In this document: piece after piece, positions 36,101-46,679 of the stretch
Layout: every line of letters begins with the position of its first letter
Numbering within the stretch: position 1 is the first letter of the stretch
The notes under the pieces: generated by a model
Told to the model about the DNA's origin: nothing
The model's input: the letters and a program-made list of their open reading frames with translations, nothing else
The model's database searches: none
Position numbers and translations under genes: made by a program
Origin: Voacanga thouarsii
Lineage: Eukaryota; Streptophyta; Magnoliopsida; Gentianales; Apocynaceae
DNA length: 64,000 bases
NCBI GenBank assembly: GCA_026120185.1
Contig: JANUWF010001699.1
Location: forward strand, 350,001 to 414,000
Reading direction: 5' to 3'

Positions 36101-37017
36101 CTATTAATATGGTTATTAATAATTATAAATAATTTTCATAATTTTTGGTTAAAAATAATATTATACATGTTGAATGACTATTTTACCCATGATGATCAAA
36201 CTAATCTCAACCATTGAAAAGTTTAGGTGGAAGGATTTTAAAATCTATACCTTCATTAAGGAAGTTGAAAAGATTTTTTTAAAAAAAAAATTCTTAAAAA
36301 AAATAATATGGACAATTCAATCCCCTCTTGACATTTATGAGTTATTAATATGGTTATTAATAGTGAATAATAGAATAACTAAGTGTATAGTTACTACTAT
36401 AGCTATTAATAGTTATAAATAGCTTTCATATTTTTTTGATTAAAAATAATATTATATATATTCAATGACTATTTTACCCATAACGACCAAATTAATCTCA
36501 ACCATTAAAAAGTTTAGGTGGAATGATTCTAAAATCTACACCATTTATTAAAGAAGTTGAAAAGTTTTTTTTTTAATATTAAAAAAATAATATGGACAAT
36601 TCAATCATCTCTTGATATTTAGAATATACATTTAGATTAGTATTGGTAAGATCACACCCATTCATTTATTAAATTACCATATTATCCTTATATCATATGC
36701 AGATAATCTTTTTACAACTTAATTTACTTGTAACTTTGCATCCGTAAATAAAAAACACAATTTCATTGACTTGAACTAAACGTTCATTCAATAAAACTAA
36801 ATTTTGAATAAAAGATAGAATGAATGTCCAGGCACTTAAAAAGTTTCTGTACTTTTGATACTGTAAAAAAAAAAAAAAAAACTTTTGCTGTCCCAATGTA
36901 TTTATTTAAACATGATACTTGATAACTAATTTGCTAAACTCTGAAAAATTAAAACAAATTTTCTCGTCTTAATAGCTTTTTCCAAATTATTATATAAGAC
37001 AAAATATAAAATAATTT
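33101..37017. other. Gene-free AT-rich block unique to duplication copy 1
   Basis: Copy 2 passes from gtgtgca (57215) directly to the sequence found at 37018, so this ~4-kb block is extra in copy 1 or deleted from copy 2. No coding region is supported. It contains diverged repeats ending ttaatcccctctt (34822, 35222, 36322) and polypyrimidine/poly-A tracts. Confidence 0.6.
36110..36640. repeat. Tandemly duplicated ~290-bp unit
   Basis: 36110-36400 and 36401-36640 share gctattaata.ttataaata, aaaaataatattatata, actattttacccat and ctcaaccatt.aaaagttta. They also share gtggaa.gatt.taaaatct and atatggacaattcaatc..ctcttga. A third, more diverged relative lies at about 34980-35232. No coding content. 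Confidence 0.75.
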
Positions 37018-37960
37018 TCAAGTAATTACATTACATATAATAAAGTAATAATTTAATTGATTACAAATATTCGTTACTGAACCGTATAAACTAAATTTGA
37101 TTCATATTTTTTGTCACTAATAAAATGTATAAAAAATAATTTGCATTATATGAAAAAGTGCCTTTCAAATAATAATAAAAAGTGTCAAATTATTTTTTTT
37201 CCCTAAGTAAGTGAAATATATTCATAGTAGAAATTATACATAGGGCAAAAGCTATAGATAACGGGTAAAAACCATAGCGATAGAGTACAAAAAAAAATAA
37301 AGATAATAATACAAACAAGAAAACAAACACACAACAGCACACCACAAGCCTTCTGGTTGCCGTCCACAAGTACCAAAGTATGGACTCTAAACTCCACTAG
37401 ATCCGTAAACAACAATGGAGAAAAATCATGGGCGTATCAATAATCTTCACTATTACTTGGGAAAAAGGAAAGATCCGAAGAAAGGGTCCAACACGGGTTA
37501 GGTTTAATAGAAGGAGAAATGATCAACGCCGAAGACAAAGATTTGCAAGAACTTCTTGCCATTAGGCTGTGAACTGCCACTGCAGAAGCAAGTAAAAAAG
37601 CTAGATGTGGTTTGAGGAACAAAAGAGGGACATGCCCACCAAAACCACAAAAAGGCAAGAGCTTTGGTCAGAATCATGCTAGGCCTTGCAAAATGCAGGG
37701 AAGAAGACAAAGATTGCTACAGAGGGAGCGAGAAAGGTCGAGAGAGAAAGGTGCACAACAAAACCCACCCTCTTTCAATCGTGCTTAAAAAGTATCAAAC
37801 CATTAACATAAAGAACAAAGGAAGAATGAAATGATAACTCATTCGGGTACATTAGAGATAGTGAATTCAATCGTACTAAAAAAAATGTATTAAAATAAAA
37901 TTAAAATTAAAAAAGATGGGCCGGATTTCTCAAATTTGTAACATATTGACTTGATTAAAA
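37018..37960. repeat. Segmental duplication, copy 1, right part
   Basis: 37018-37189 and 37787-37960 align collinearly with 57225-57520 (aataaagtaataatttaatt; gtcaaaccattaacataaag; aatgaaatgataactca). The intervening 597 bp is a retroposed insertion absent from copy 2. Confidence 0.82.
37190..37786 (-). mobile_element. Short retroposon (597 bp) with 13-bp target duplication
   Basis: Flanked by aaaaagtgtcaaa (37177-37189) and aaaaagtatcaaa (37787-37799); the empty site is preserved in duplication copy 2 at about 57388. On the minus strand it ends in a short A-run (the tttttttt at 37193-37200), so it is a poly(A) retroposon. Its 5' part is pyrimidine-rich (ctttctctctcgacctttct) and its 3' part T-rich, like a LINE 5' UTR joined to a 3' UTR. 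The two short minus-strand ORFs (37710-37437) show no known domain. Could be an internally deleted LINE or a processed transcript. Confidence 0.72.
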
Positions 37961-40250
37961 ACAGCCCAATAAACACCTAGCGAGAGCCATGCATATGGTT
38001 GGGCTCGTAGAGGCCCAAAATTTGTCCAACTTGAAGTCAATAGCATCTAAAGAATTTAACATGGTGAGAAGGCTTTTTAAGAATAAATATTTCATTTTAA
38101 GTTTAAAGCTATCAGAATCTTAACTGTTATTTTTACCAACAATTGTTTTAAACCAAAGCATAAAAGTGCATTTCTAAAGTGCTTAACGCATAGGGGCGAG
38201 AACATAACACCAATATTCATCGTTGCTGATGGCATTTAATTTTTAAACTCCACGACAGTATAATCAAAGGAACCAAAGTAGACTAACGAAATTGCCTTAC
38301 TCATACAAAAAAAAAAAAAAAAACTTTATTCGAAATTGGTTTATTAAATGGAAAATACTAGTAGTTCAACACTGAAACTATTATTCAACATTTTTTATCA
38401 TGCAAAATACTTTTAAATTTTCGTTGTACTGCTGTAAAATCTTATTTCTTAAATAGATTATTAAATGGAATTTGTAATAGATATTATCAAATTCCTTATC
38501 GACGATGATAACAAGTTTATTATTCTTTTGAACTTTAACTTAAGCATGACAAATTTGTCATATATTTGAACTTTATTAATACCATAATTACTAAAGAATC
38601 AACTCAAAAAGTTTAACTCTTACAAATTTGAACTCGACATGGCTCTGATAGATTTGGACATTCTAGATTTGATCCATCTGACTCTTGGAATAATTTGTTG
38701 GTTTTAATATCTCTTGTTAGCAAATAATAAGAATTTTGGTAATAAACAATCTAAATAAAGTATGAATAGATCAACATGACCAATGTCTACGAATTAGGGG
38801 GAAAAAAAGAGCAATCTTTACTAATAAAAGATAATAGAAGAGTATACACAAGTGAGAACTTTAAAATACTCTAAAATACAAAATCCAAAAATAAAGGAAA
38901 ACCCAACAAATAGACTATATTTTTAACTCAATTTTTTTTTGGCTACACATCAAGACTCCTTAATATATGACTCCAAAATTAATAAGTATTAATAACAAAT
39001 TTATATGAGAATAAAATTATAAATGGAAAGGATAATTTCTAACGAAATACTTCTAAACCATTTAGGCAGTTGATGAACAACTATTTCTAAAATATAAAGC
39101 AACTCTTTTTTAGATAATTATATACTTTAGAAAAACCTATTTACCAATTATGGAAAAAAATTCTAATTATATCTTAGAAACACACATTAATTTGAATAAA
39201 TAGATACATATATAAATAGATACGTATATATATATATCTTTGTGTGTGGGGGGTACTGGGTTGGTGGGGTAGGTAATTCTTATCTCATATTTGGAAAATA
39301 TTTGTACGTGCTTTATACACGTTCCTTTTACTTTTAAATAAAAATTGTTTCCTCTTTTTTTTTTTTTTTAAGTTCTCGGGAGGACGAAATACGTTCCTGA
39401 AAGCATCACTATAGATATTTACGTCAAGGGAAATCTGCAATTGATGAATGGATTTTGTTTTAATTTGCAAATACCTTAAATAACTTTTAATTTTAAAATT
39501 ACATTTCATTTACATTGTACAAAGATTTCTCAAATCTAAAATGAGGATTAATTGTTTTACGTATACTAACTTTTCCAAATTAAATTTGTGCCCTAATTCT
39601 CACGAATCTGGGACCGCGCAAGTTACATACGGCAACTTGTACAATGATTTCACAATCCAAATAAAAATAAATGTGAAAATTCTCACCGATCTGGGGCACG
39701 CACGTTATGTATAGTAACTTGCACGGCGATTTCACAGTCTAGATAAAAAAAAATTGTGAAAATTCAATGTGCAAAAAAGTGGCCACCTGTAAAAAAGAAT
39801 TTTAATATAATGACGTTATTTTTATATTTATATAATTGTGTGAAATATTTATGTAATCGTATAAAATATTTATGAAATCATATAAATTTATTCAAATTAC
39901 TGCACAAGTTTCGCACCCCAACTTGTGCGGCGCGGATCCAATTCTCACATTAGCAAAAATCATAGTTCATTACTTGGGAGGTCAAACCACTAGGCTTAGG
40001 CATTCACTTAAAAATTTGTTGGATAAAACTAAAGTTTGACTAATAAAGTTGGGACAATGTCCAAATACTAAAAAGTTTAGGTATACATCTGATGCTGATG
40101 AAATTTTTGTTCTCTGGATGTATTTGATTGTGATATTTGATTTGATAATTAAGTAGCTAATTCTAAAAAATTAAAGCACAGCAAGTCCAAACTAAAAATA
40201 TCATAACTCGCGAAAGATTCAAACTTTGACAGAATAAAAGTAAATGGCAT
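37961..40250. other. Gene-free AT-rich stretch
   Basis: No supported gene. Includes a poly-A of 18 near 38308-38325, a gtgtgtggggggtactggg patch at 39241-39259 and a tandem repeat at 39596-39761. Confidence 0.55.
39596..39761. repeat. Two tandem 83-bp units
   Basis: Units start attctcac(g/c)(a/g)atctggg at 39596 and 39679 and share caa/cgttacata, caacttg/taacttg, gatttcaca and aaattgtgaaa or aaatgtgaaa. The sequence is markedly less AT-rich than its surroundings. A partial third echo (cccaacttgtgcggcgcgga, about 39918) follows. Confidence 0.75.
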
Positions 40251-40254
40251 CAGT

Positions 40255-40485
40255 AGAGCCGCCATGCTTGCCACAATGTGAAGCTCTTCAGGATGCACGG
40301 TCCCACTGCATTCCTGCATGCATCACCGTCAAAGTCAATTGCGCATTTTAGTCCAGATTTAGTTGCTTCCTGTCAAACCAAACATTAATTTCAGAAGCAT
40401 TCTAAATCATATGAAATCATATAAAATACCACCTTTTAAAAGGCAAAAAAGAACAGAATACTAGAATTCAACTTCCTAAGAAACA
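40255..40485 (-). other. 3' flank of receptor-kinase copy B
   Basis: Matches the 3' flank of copy A (20110-20400), including gaagctcttcaggatgcacg and gcatgcatcaccgtcaa on the + strand. Indicates that the duplicated unit extended past the stop codon. Confidence 0.65.
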
Positions 40486-43400
40486 TTACATACCATAAGT
40501 TGCATGAGCTGCTCTATCTCTTTCTCCCCGAACAAAGGCATCTCTAATGGCTAACAATTGCCTTGTGGCCTCATTCATATCCAGGCGATCATTTGGTAAT
40601 GTTTCAGAGCATTTGAGTCCAATTTCAAAGACTGAAATAATGCACTTCATCCAAAATTCTTTTCTACTCCAGAAATTTGCAATGCTTTCCTCTCCCTGTT
40701 CCAGTTCCTTGTTCTCCTTTCCCTGCCTTGAACAAAGCGAAGAATCCAAAATCTCTACAACTCGTTCTAATAAATTTTTCTTCACATAGTTATACAGATT
40801 TAAATCATTTGTAAAATTTTTATCTGTCGGTCTTTTTCCTATAAATATCTCTAACAAAAGAATCCCATAATTGTAGACATCTCCTTGAACTGATGGCGAG
40901 CAACCCATAGCATATTCTAAAATTTTTCACATTCCAAGTCATTTAAAGCAAAAGAAATTTATAACTTTCATTTACAAGAGACGGGAGAGAAAAAAAATCA
41001 CTTTTCTGGGCAATTAACTGCAAGAAGTCAAGGAAAAAGTGATTACAGAACTTTTAGGCTTACATGTACTAGGTTCATATGTATCAAAAGTTTAACATCT
41101 ATAAAAAATTCTCTAACCGCAAAAGTTCGTAATCTCAAACCATTTAATCTTTCAAAATTTAATATCCACAGAATTCTTTCTTATACTTAATATATGTATT
41201 AATGTCATTACCTGGTGCTGCAAATCCAATGCTTCCTTTGACTGTAACCGAGCTGCTTGTTCTAGCTCCTGAGTAACTTTTGGTGGAATTAGGAAGAAGC
41301 CTTGCAAGTCCAAAATCACCAACATGAGCAGTAAGGTCATTGTCAAGAAGAATGTTGCTCAGTTTCAAATCACAATGAGCAATGATAAACCCGCAATGAC
41401 TGTGAAGATATTGCAATGTTGAAGCAACATCAATTGCAATATTCAGTCTTTGGAGAAGGTTTAGATTTCTTTGCCCAGTTCTATCATGTGTTTTTGAATG
41501 CAACCACATTTCGAGACTACCATTCTCCATAAAGTCATAGGCTAGAGCCTTGAAATCGTGACCATTGGAATCAACACTGGAGCAATAACTAAAGACAGGA
41601 ACTAGATTTCTATGACGAATGTTTCTCAAAGCATTGCACTCAGACTTGAAACTTTTAGAAGCTCCATGTGTTTGGAGATCCAGAACTTTTACTGCCACAA
41701 GCTTGCCATTTCGCTTTTTTTACTGTCCTTTATAAACAACCCCAAAATTTCCCGATCCAACTATATTTTCGTTGGAAAATCCTCCAGTTGCATGTCGGAG
41801 TTCTTGATAGGAAATTCTCAGGAGCTTATCTTCTCTTGAGGGCATGGGAGAAGGAACATTTTCTCTGTATCTTCTTCGATAGCAGTATAGTAATGTGGCG
41901 GAAATCAGAATGAAAGTGGATAGCAAGGGCAAAATAATTCCCTACAAATATAATTTGGCTTGAATTGCCAAATACACCCTTCCTTGGTATCTCTCCTTCA
42001 AGGTTGTTGAAAGAAATGTTGAGATAATTCAAACTTGGCAGCCTTTCCAGGTCTTTTGGAATTTCTCCACTCAAGTTGTTTTGTGAGAGGTCCAAATGCT
42101 CGATTGCCTTCGAGGATACCAAGTTTTGTGGAATTGTTCCTTGGAAAAAGTTGCTTTGCATGCTAAGGTACTGTAAATTCGAACAATCACCAAGAGACCC
42201 AGGAATTTCTCCCCAAAAATTGTTATAGGAAACATCAAAAGAGATGGTATTTACAAGGCTTCCTACTTCAGGAGGCAAAGAACCAGTAAATGAGTTATGT
42301 GATAAATTTAGAGCTATGGGTGAAAAGGAGTTGGCAAAAATTGCTGGTGATATGGTGCCAGAGAGTTTATTTTCGGAGATGTCCAATGACTGCAGACTTC
42401 GAGAGTTTGCAAGACATGGTGGTAAAGTGCCTTCAAGGTTATTGGTTTGTAAAAAGAGTTTGTACAGAGAGGATAGATTGCAAATGGTAGACGGTATCTC
42501 TCCATTCAACATATTTTTATCTAGACCCAACAACTGCAAACTTTGAAGTTAATCAAAATCCCTTGGTATGCTACCTACGAAGAAGTTATCTTCCACGTAT
42601 AACGTATAAAGATTTACAAGTCTCATCAGGCTTACTGGGATGGCTCCTGATATATTGTTGGAGGACACATCTATGCTTCGTACTTGAAGTGATAGATTTC
42701 CAATGCTGTGAGGTAACTCACCTCCAAAAAAGTTGAGTTCAATCTCAAGTATCTTTAGATTACTGCAGTTAGTCAATGAGGAAATAAAGTGCAAGTCCAC
42801 AGTAGCATTATGACCTAAGAGATTTCCTCCAAGATTTAGCCATTGGAGACGAGGCAAATATCCCAGATTAGTTGGAACCTATCCTTGGAAATTGTTCAAG
42901 GGAAGATCAAGTGCTTCAAGGCTAGTAGCATTGGTAATTGAAACTGGAATGTTGCCATCGAATTGATTTCCACCAATGGCCAAAATTTGCAGATTTGGCA
43001 TCTTGAGGCCTATGTCATTCGGAAGTTTCCCCTCAAAGAAATTTTCCGATAGAGAAACCTTCGACAGTGTGGACATATTGTATATAGAGGGTGGGATTGC
43101 ACCAGAAAATTTATTCGTATTTACTGAAAATCCCCATAGGTTTCTCAAGAATCCAATTTCCTTTGGCAAATTACCCTCCATATTATTGAATGGAAGAATA
43201 AGCCTTACGAGTGAAGATAAGTTCCCAAAAGAAGATGGTATCTCTCCGGTCAAGTTGTTTTGAGAAAAGTTAAGGATCAGAAGCTTCTTCAGAGAGCCTA
43301 ACTTGGAAGGAATTTTTCCCACGAATTTATTTTGAAATATACTCATTGCCCTTAATTCTAAGCATTGGCTCAAATTAACAGGAATTTCTCCACTAAGAGT

Positions 43401-43811
43401 GTTGATTGATAGATTAAGCTTCTTTAGTCGAAATAAACGACCAATTTCTTGCGGAATTTCACCATGAAATCTATTTTCCTCTAATTGGATAAACTTTAGA
43501 AACTAAGATTTCCAATATAAGGAGACATAGATCCGAGTAAATTTTTGCCTCCAAGAGTTTAAGTTAGTAACTCTTTGATGTCGAGCATCACAGGTGACAC
43601 CTTCCCAGTGGCAATGGTGAAGTGAATGATTCCATGAATTCAGAACTCCATGTGGATCATCAGATATTTGAAGCTTGATATTCAGCAAAGCGAGGCGATC
43701 AGTCTCGTTCTTGAGATAATTTTCAGCTGTTGCATCCTGTGGCATCAATGTTATGATGGCACTGAAGAACAGCACAAGAACTTCTGCTGCTGACGAAAAT
43801 TTGAGGCCCAT
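40486..43811 (-). pseudogene. LRR receptor-like kinase copy B (LRR-XII/Xa21-EFR-like), nearly full length, decayed
   Basis: Starts at Met 43811 with a signal peptide (SSAAEVLVLFFSAIITLM), an LRR cap (NETDRLALLNIKLQISDDP; CHWEGVTCD) and about 20 LRRs. A transmembrane helix (LLSTFILISATLLYCY) and a non-RD kinase follow (GSGNFGVVYKG, VAVKVLD, HCDLKLSN, DFGLAR). Exon 1 ends at 41212, the intron is 41211-40917, and exon 2 (40916-40486) begins EYAMGCSPSVQGDVYNYG. Defects: a +1 near 43547 and a compensating -1 near 43503; TAG at 42881; TAA at 42551; a deletion of about 85-90 bp at about 41940 that removes the juxtamembrane and shifts frame; TAA at 41722. This type of kinase perceives microbial or peptide ligands at the plasma membrane. 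This copy cannot be made intact. Confidence 0.92.
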
Positions 43812-44360
43812 GTTCGCTCTCAGAAAGTAGTTATCTTTTGCAATATGGAGGACTGTTTATGCTCTGGAACTGAAACAAAATACTAAAGTTTTAGTTATTT
43901 TGGTCCGCCGAAAGAGTCATGTATTTATCAGCCTCTGGATGCTGCAATTATTACATTCGGCTTGACTATTCCATAGTAATTCTAGTCTACTTTTCCCATT
44001 TTTAAAAAATTAAAGGTTTTTTTTTAATATAGGAGAGATGGGATTTTTTGTTATGAGTGTGTTTTTTCTTTAATTAGTTTTTCTTACACATGCTTGGGAT
44101 TTACGTTCATTTAGATAAAATAAAATATTTATGGTAGCTAATCAATATGTCAAATCAATTTAGTCTTCATAAGATTAAATTTAGATTAAATCATTGTTTC
44201 ACATTTTTATGAAGATTTATTAAAAGGACTACACAATATTTTTCTTTTACATTTTTGAGTCATTTCTATTTATGAATCTCAACGATATGCTTTATCACTT
44301 TGGAAAATATAAAAGAATATTGAATATTGCTTTTAGTGTCTCATGCATTAAACATAGTTC
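43812..44360 (-). promoter_or_regulatory. 5' flank of receptor-kinase copy B
   Basis: No coding sequence. The part at 44000-44215 is homologous, in inverse orientation, to 61075-61245 upstream of copy C (shared ctaatttt/aaatttaatcttatgaag, aaattgatttga and ccatctct). This is therefore the duplicated promoter region of the family. Core promoter elements are not clear. Confidence 0.55.
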
Positions 44361-44407
44361 GAAATTTTGACAGCTATAAACTCTTTTGAACTTAGAGTTC
44401 CATACTT

Positions 44408-44431
44408 ACACACACACACACATATATATAT
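44408..44431. repeat. (CA)n(TA)n microsatellite in LINE-1 5' UTR
   Basis: acacacacacacac followed by atatatatat. Confidence 0.9.
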
Positions 44432-45108
44432 GAAATAATTCCATGTATAGAGAGAAGTGCAGAGAGAGAAGCTCTCAACACCTGTGAGTTCTCCTCTCTT
44501 CCCTGGTATCCATGGCCTATATTCAAGCAGTTAAGCATGTAAATGGATTCCATAATGGTTAGTTTCTTTTTGTTTATGTGTTTGTCATTGTTATTGGGGT
44601 GACTTCTGTCTGTTCTCATTGTTATCCGCCAAGTTTATCTGTTTGTTGAGTTGGTTAGTTCGTTGATTTCATCCTCCAATTGTTATGTCTTCTTGGTCTT
44701 CATCTTCTTGCTAAGTGACGTCTGTATATAGAGTGTTGGGGTTCTCTTTCTTCCACTCTCGGTTAATCCTTTGTCACCAGTCCAGATTGGTCTTCATGCT
44801 CCTGAAATTCTCCCTTATATCAGTTTTTGATCGGCATATACCGTCTTCACACAGCTTAAACCTGTTTGTCAACCTATTTTCCGGTTTTCTACAGTGATTC
44901 CCCCCATCAAGTTCCTACCAGGTTTTGAAGCTACCTAACCCGCCTCTCTTCAGACCAATTAGTCTTCTACCCGCCCTCCTTTCTATGTATGTCAGTGTGT
45001 TGTATTACCTAACCCGGGGAAGTATTATTCTATTTTATTGGAATCAGCTTTGTTTCACCAACCCTTTTGGCTCTATCTGGTCCTTTATCGTGCTAAGGGC
45101 TGGACCAC

Positions 45109-46679
45109 ATGGTCCAGACCAGAAGTAGGAAGTTAGGTATTCATGAGGGGACAACTTCTGCTACAAATTCCATTGTTGTCTCCCCTGGTATGTGCATGGA
45201 TAAGCCTGCCGATAACACCCCAACCCCTCTTTCTCCTCGGCCAGCTATTCAATCCATATCCATAGACCTTCAAATTGCTCCTCAACCTCCCGATCAAGCT
45301 GGTCCGGATCCCCCCCTAGTGGGGACACATTCTCAGATCGCCCCAGAAATACCACATGCTCCTAATGTCCCCTTAGTGGGTAACAAACACCTGCCACCCA
45401 CAATATCATTGTAGACCACTCAACCCCCTCGTACTTGGGCAAATATTGTGAGGGGAAACCGAGAACAGCAGAATGGAATGCATCTCAAGCATATTCCTTG
45501 CTCGGGTAATGTCATTGATTTGGAAGAAACAGACTCTGTGGAAGCTACGAGTAAGCTTGGTTTCTGTCTTGTGGGGACGTTTGCTGGTAGATTCCCGAGA
45601 ATGAAAGCCGTAATGGACCTTACAAAACAATGGGGAGTTCAATCTAAAGTGCATTCCCATGCTTCTGAATGGCTTATATTTCGTTTCCAAACTGATGATG
45701 ATAGACAGCAGGTCCTCGGGGGGGGGGGGCTTATGCTATATTTGGGCGATTTTTTATGCTTAAAATAATGCCCTATGACTTTGATTTTTCTCTTGCGGAG
45801 GTGAGCATAATGCCTATCTGGATCACTTTTCCTGCCTTACCTCTCGGTTGCTAGAACATGACTGCCTTAAGCAAAATTGCATCGGCGGTGGGTATACCGA
45901 TCATGACGAATATACTTACTACAACTTTTGACCACCTATCCTATGCTAGAGTCCTTGTCGAAGTCGATGTGGCCAAGCCTCTGGTTAAGATGGTACCAAT
46001 CAGAATGCCTTCAGGTAAGATAAAAAACCAGGCTGTGAAATTTGATTTTGAGCCTTTGTATTGTTCTTGCTGCTGCAAATTTGGCTATGCTACTGAGGCA
46101 TGTATGGGGGAAAACATGAAAAGAAAGGAGCAACAGGGAACTAACAGAAATGAAGGGAACAGAAAGGGGGGAAAGGGTAGTACAAGGTCTCCCACTAGGC
46201 CAATGTTAGCCCCGGTTAGACAGAATAAAAATATGAGATCATCATCACATGCTCGGACTGATGAGATTGGTGTTGTAACCAAAGACAAGGGGAAACAGCT
46301 GGTTCTTAATTTGGACCAGAATATGTTAAGCAGTGAGCATACAAATGACATCCAAGATTATAGTGGAAATGCTGCAGTTGACATTCCTTCCTCATCTAAT
46401 GGACCTAGCAACCAACTTACTCACACTAGAGGCCGATCAAGGGTTCGGCGTAGGGGACGACTGCATTGGCAGAAAAAATTGAATACTCAAGCTGGACTTA
46501 CACAATCATGCTCCCCTTCCTGTTTAGGAGGTTGTGATGAGGAGGTTCCAGTGAGCATGGGGAATACTGGTAAAGTGACTACTCAGGTAACAAAATTTAT
46601 CTCTTCTGTATGGAAAAAATATACCCAGCGGAGTGTTGACTTGATTAGTGCCCAAGAGGCACTAGTTAGTCCACAATGA
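45109..46679 (+). pseudogene. LINE-1 ORF1 (DUF4283 / zinc-knuckle nucleic-acid-binding protein)
   Basis: Proline-rich N-terminus (45109-45414), then TWANIVRGN and a DUF4283 RNA-binding-like region (GFCLVGTFAGRFP; VHSHASEWLIFRF). The end is a CCHC-type knuckle (YCSCCCKFGYATEAC) in which His is Tyr, and a basic tail. Defects: TAG at 45412-45414 in the same frame, a shift at a run of 12 G (about 45719-45730), and TAG at 45852-45854 in place of the Trp of the PLxCWN motif. The ORF1 stop TGA (46677-46679) overlaps the ORF2 start ATG (46676-46678). Confidence 0.85.
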
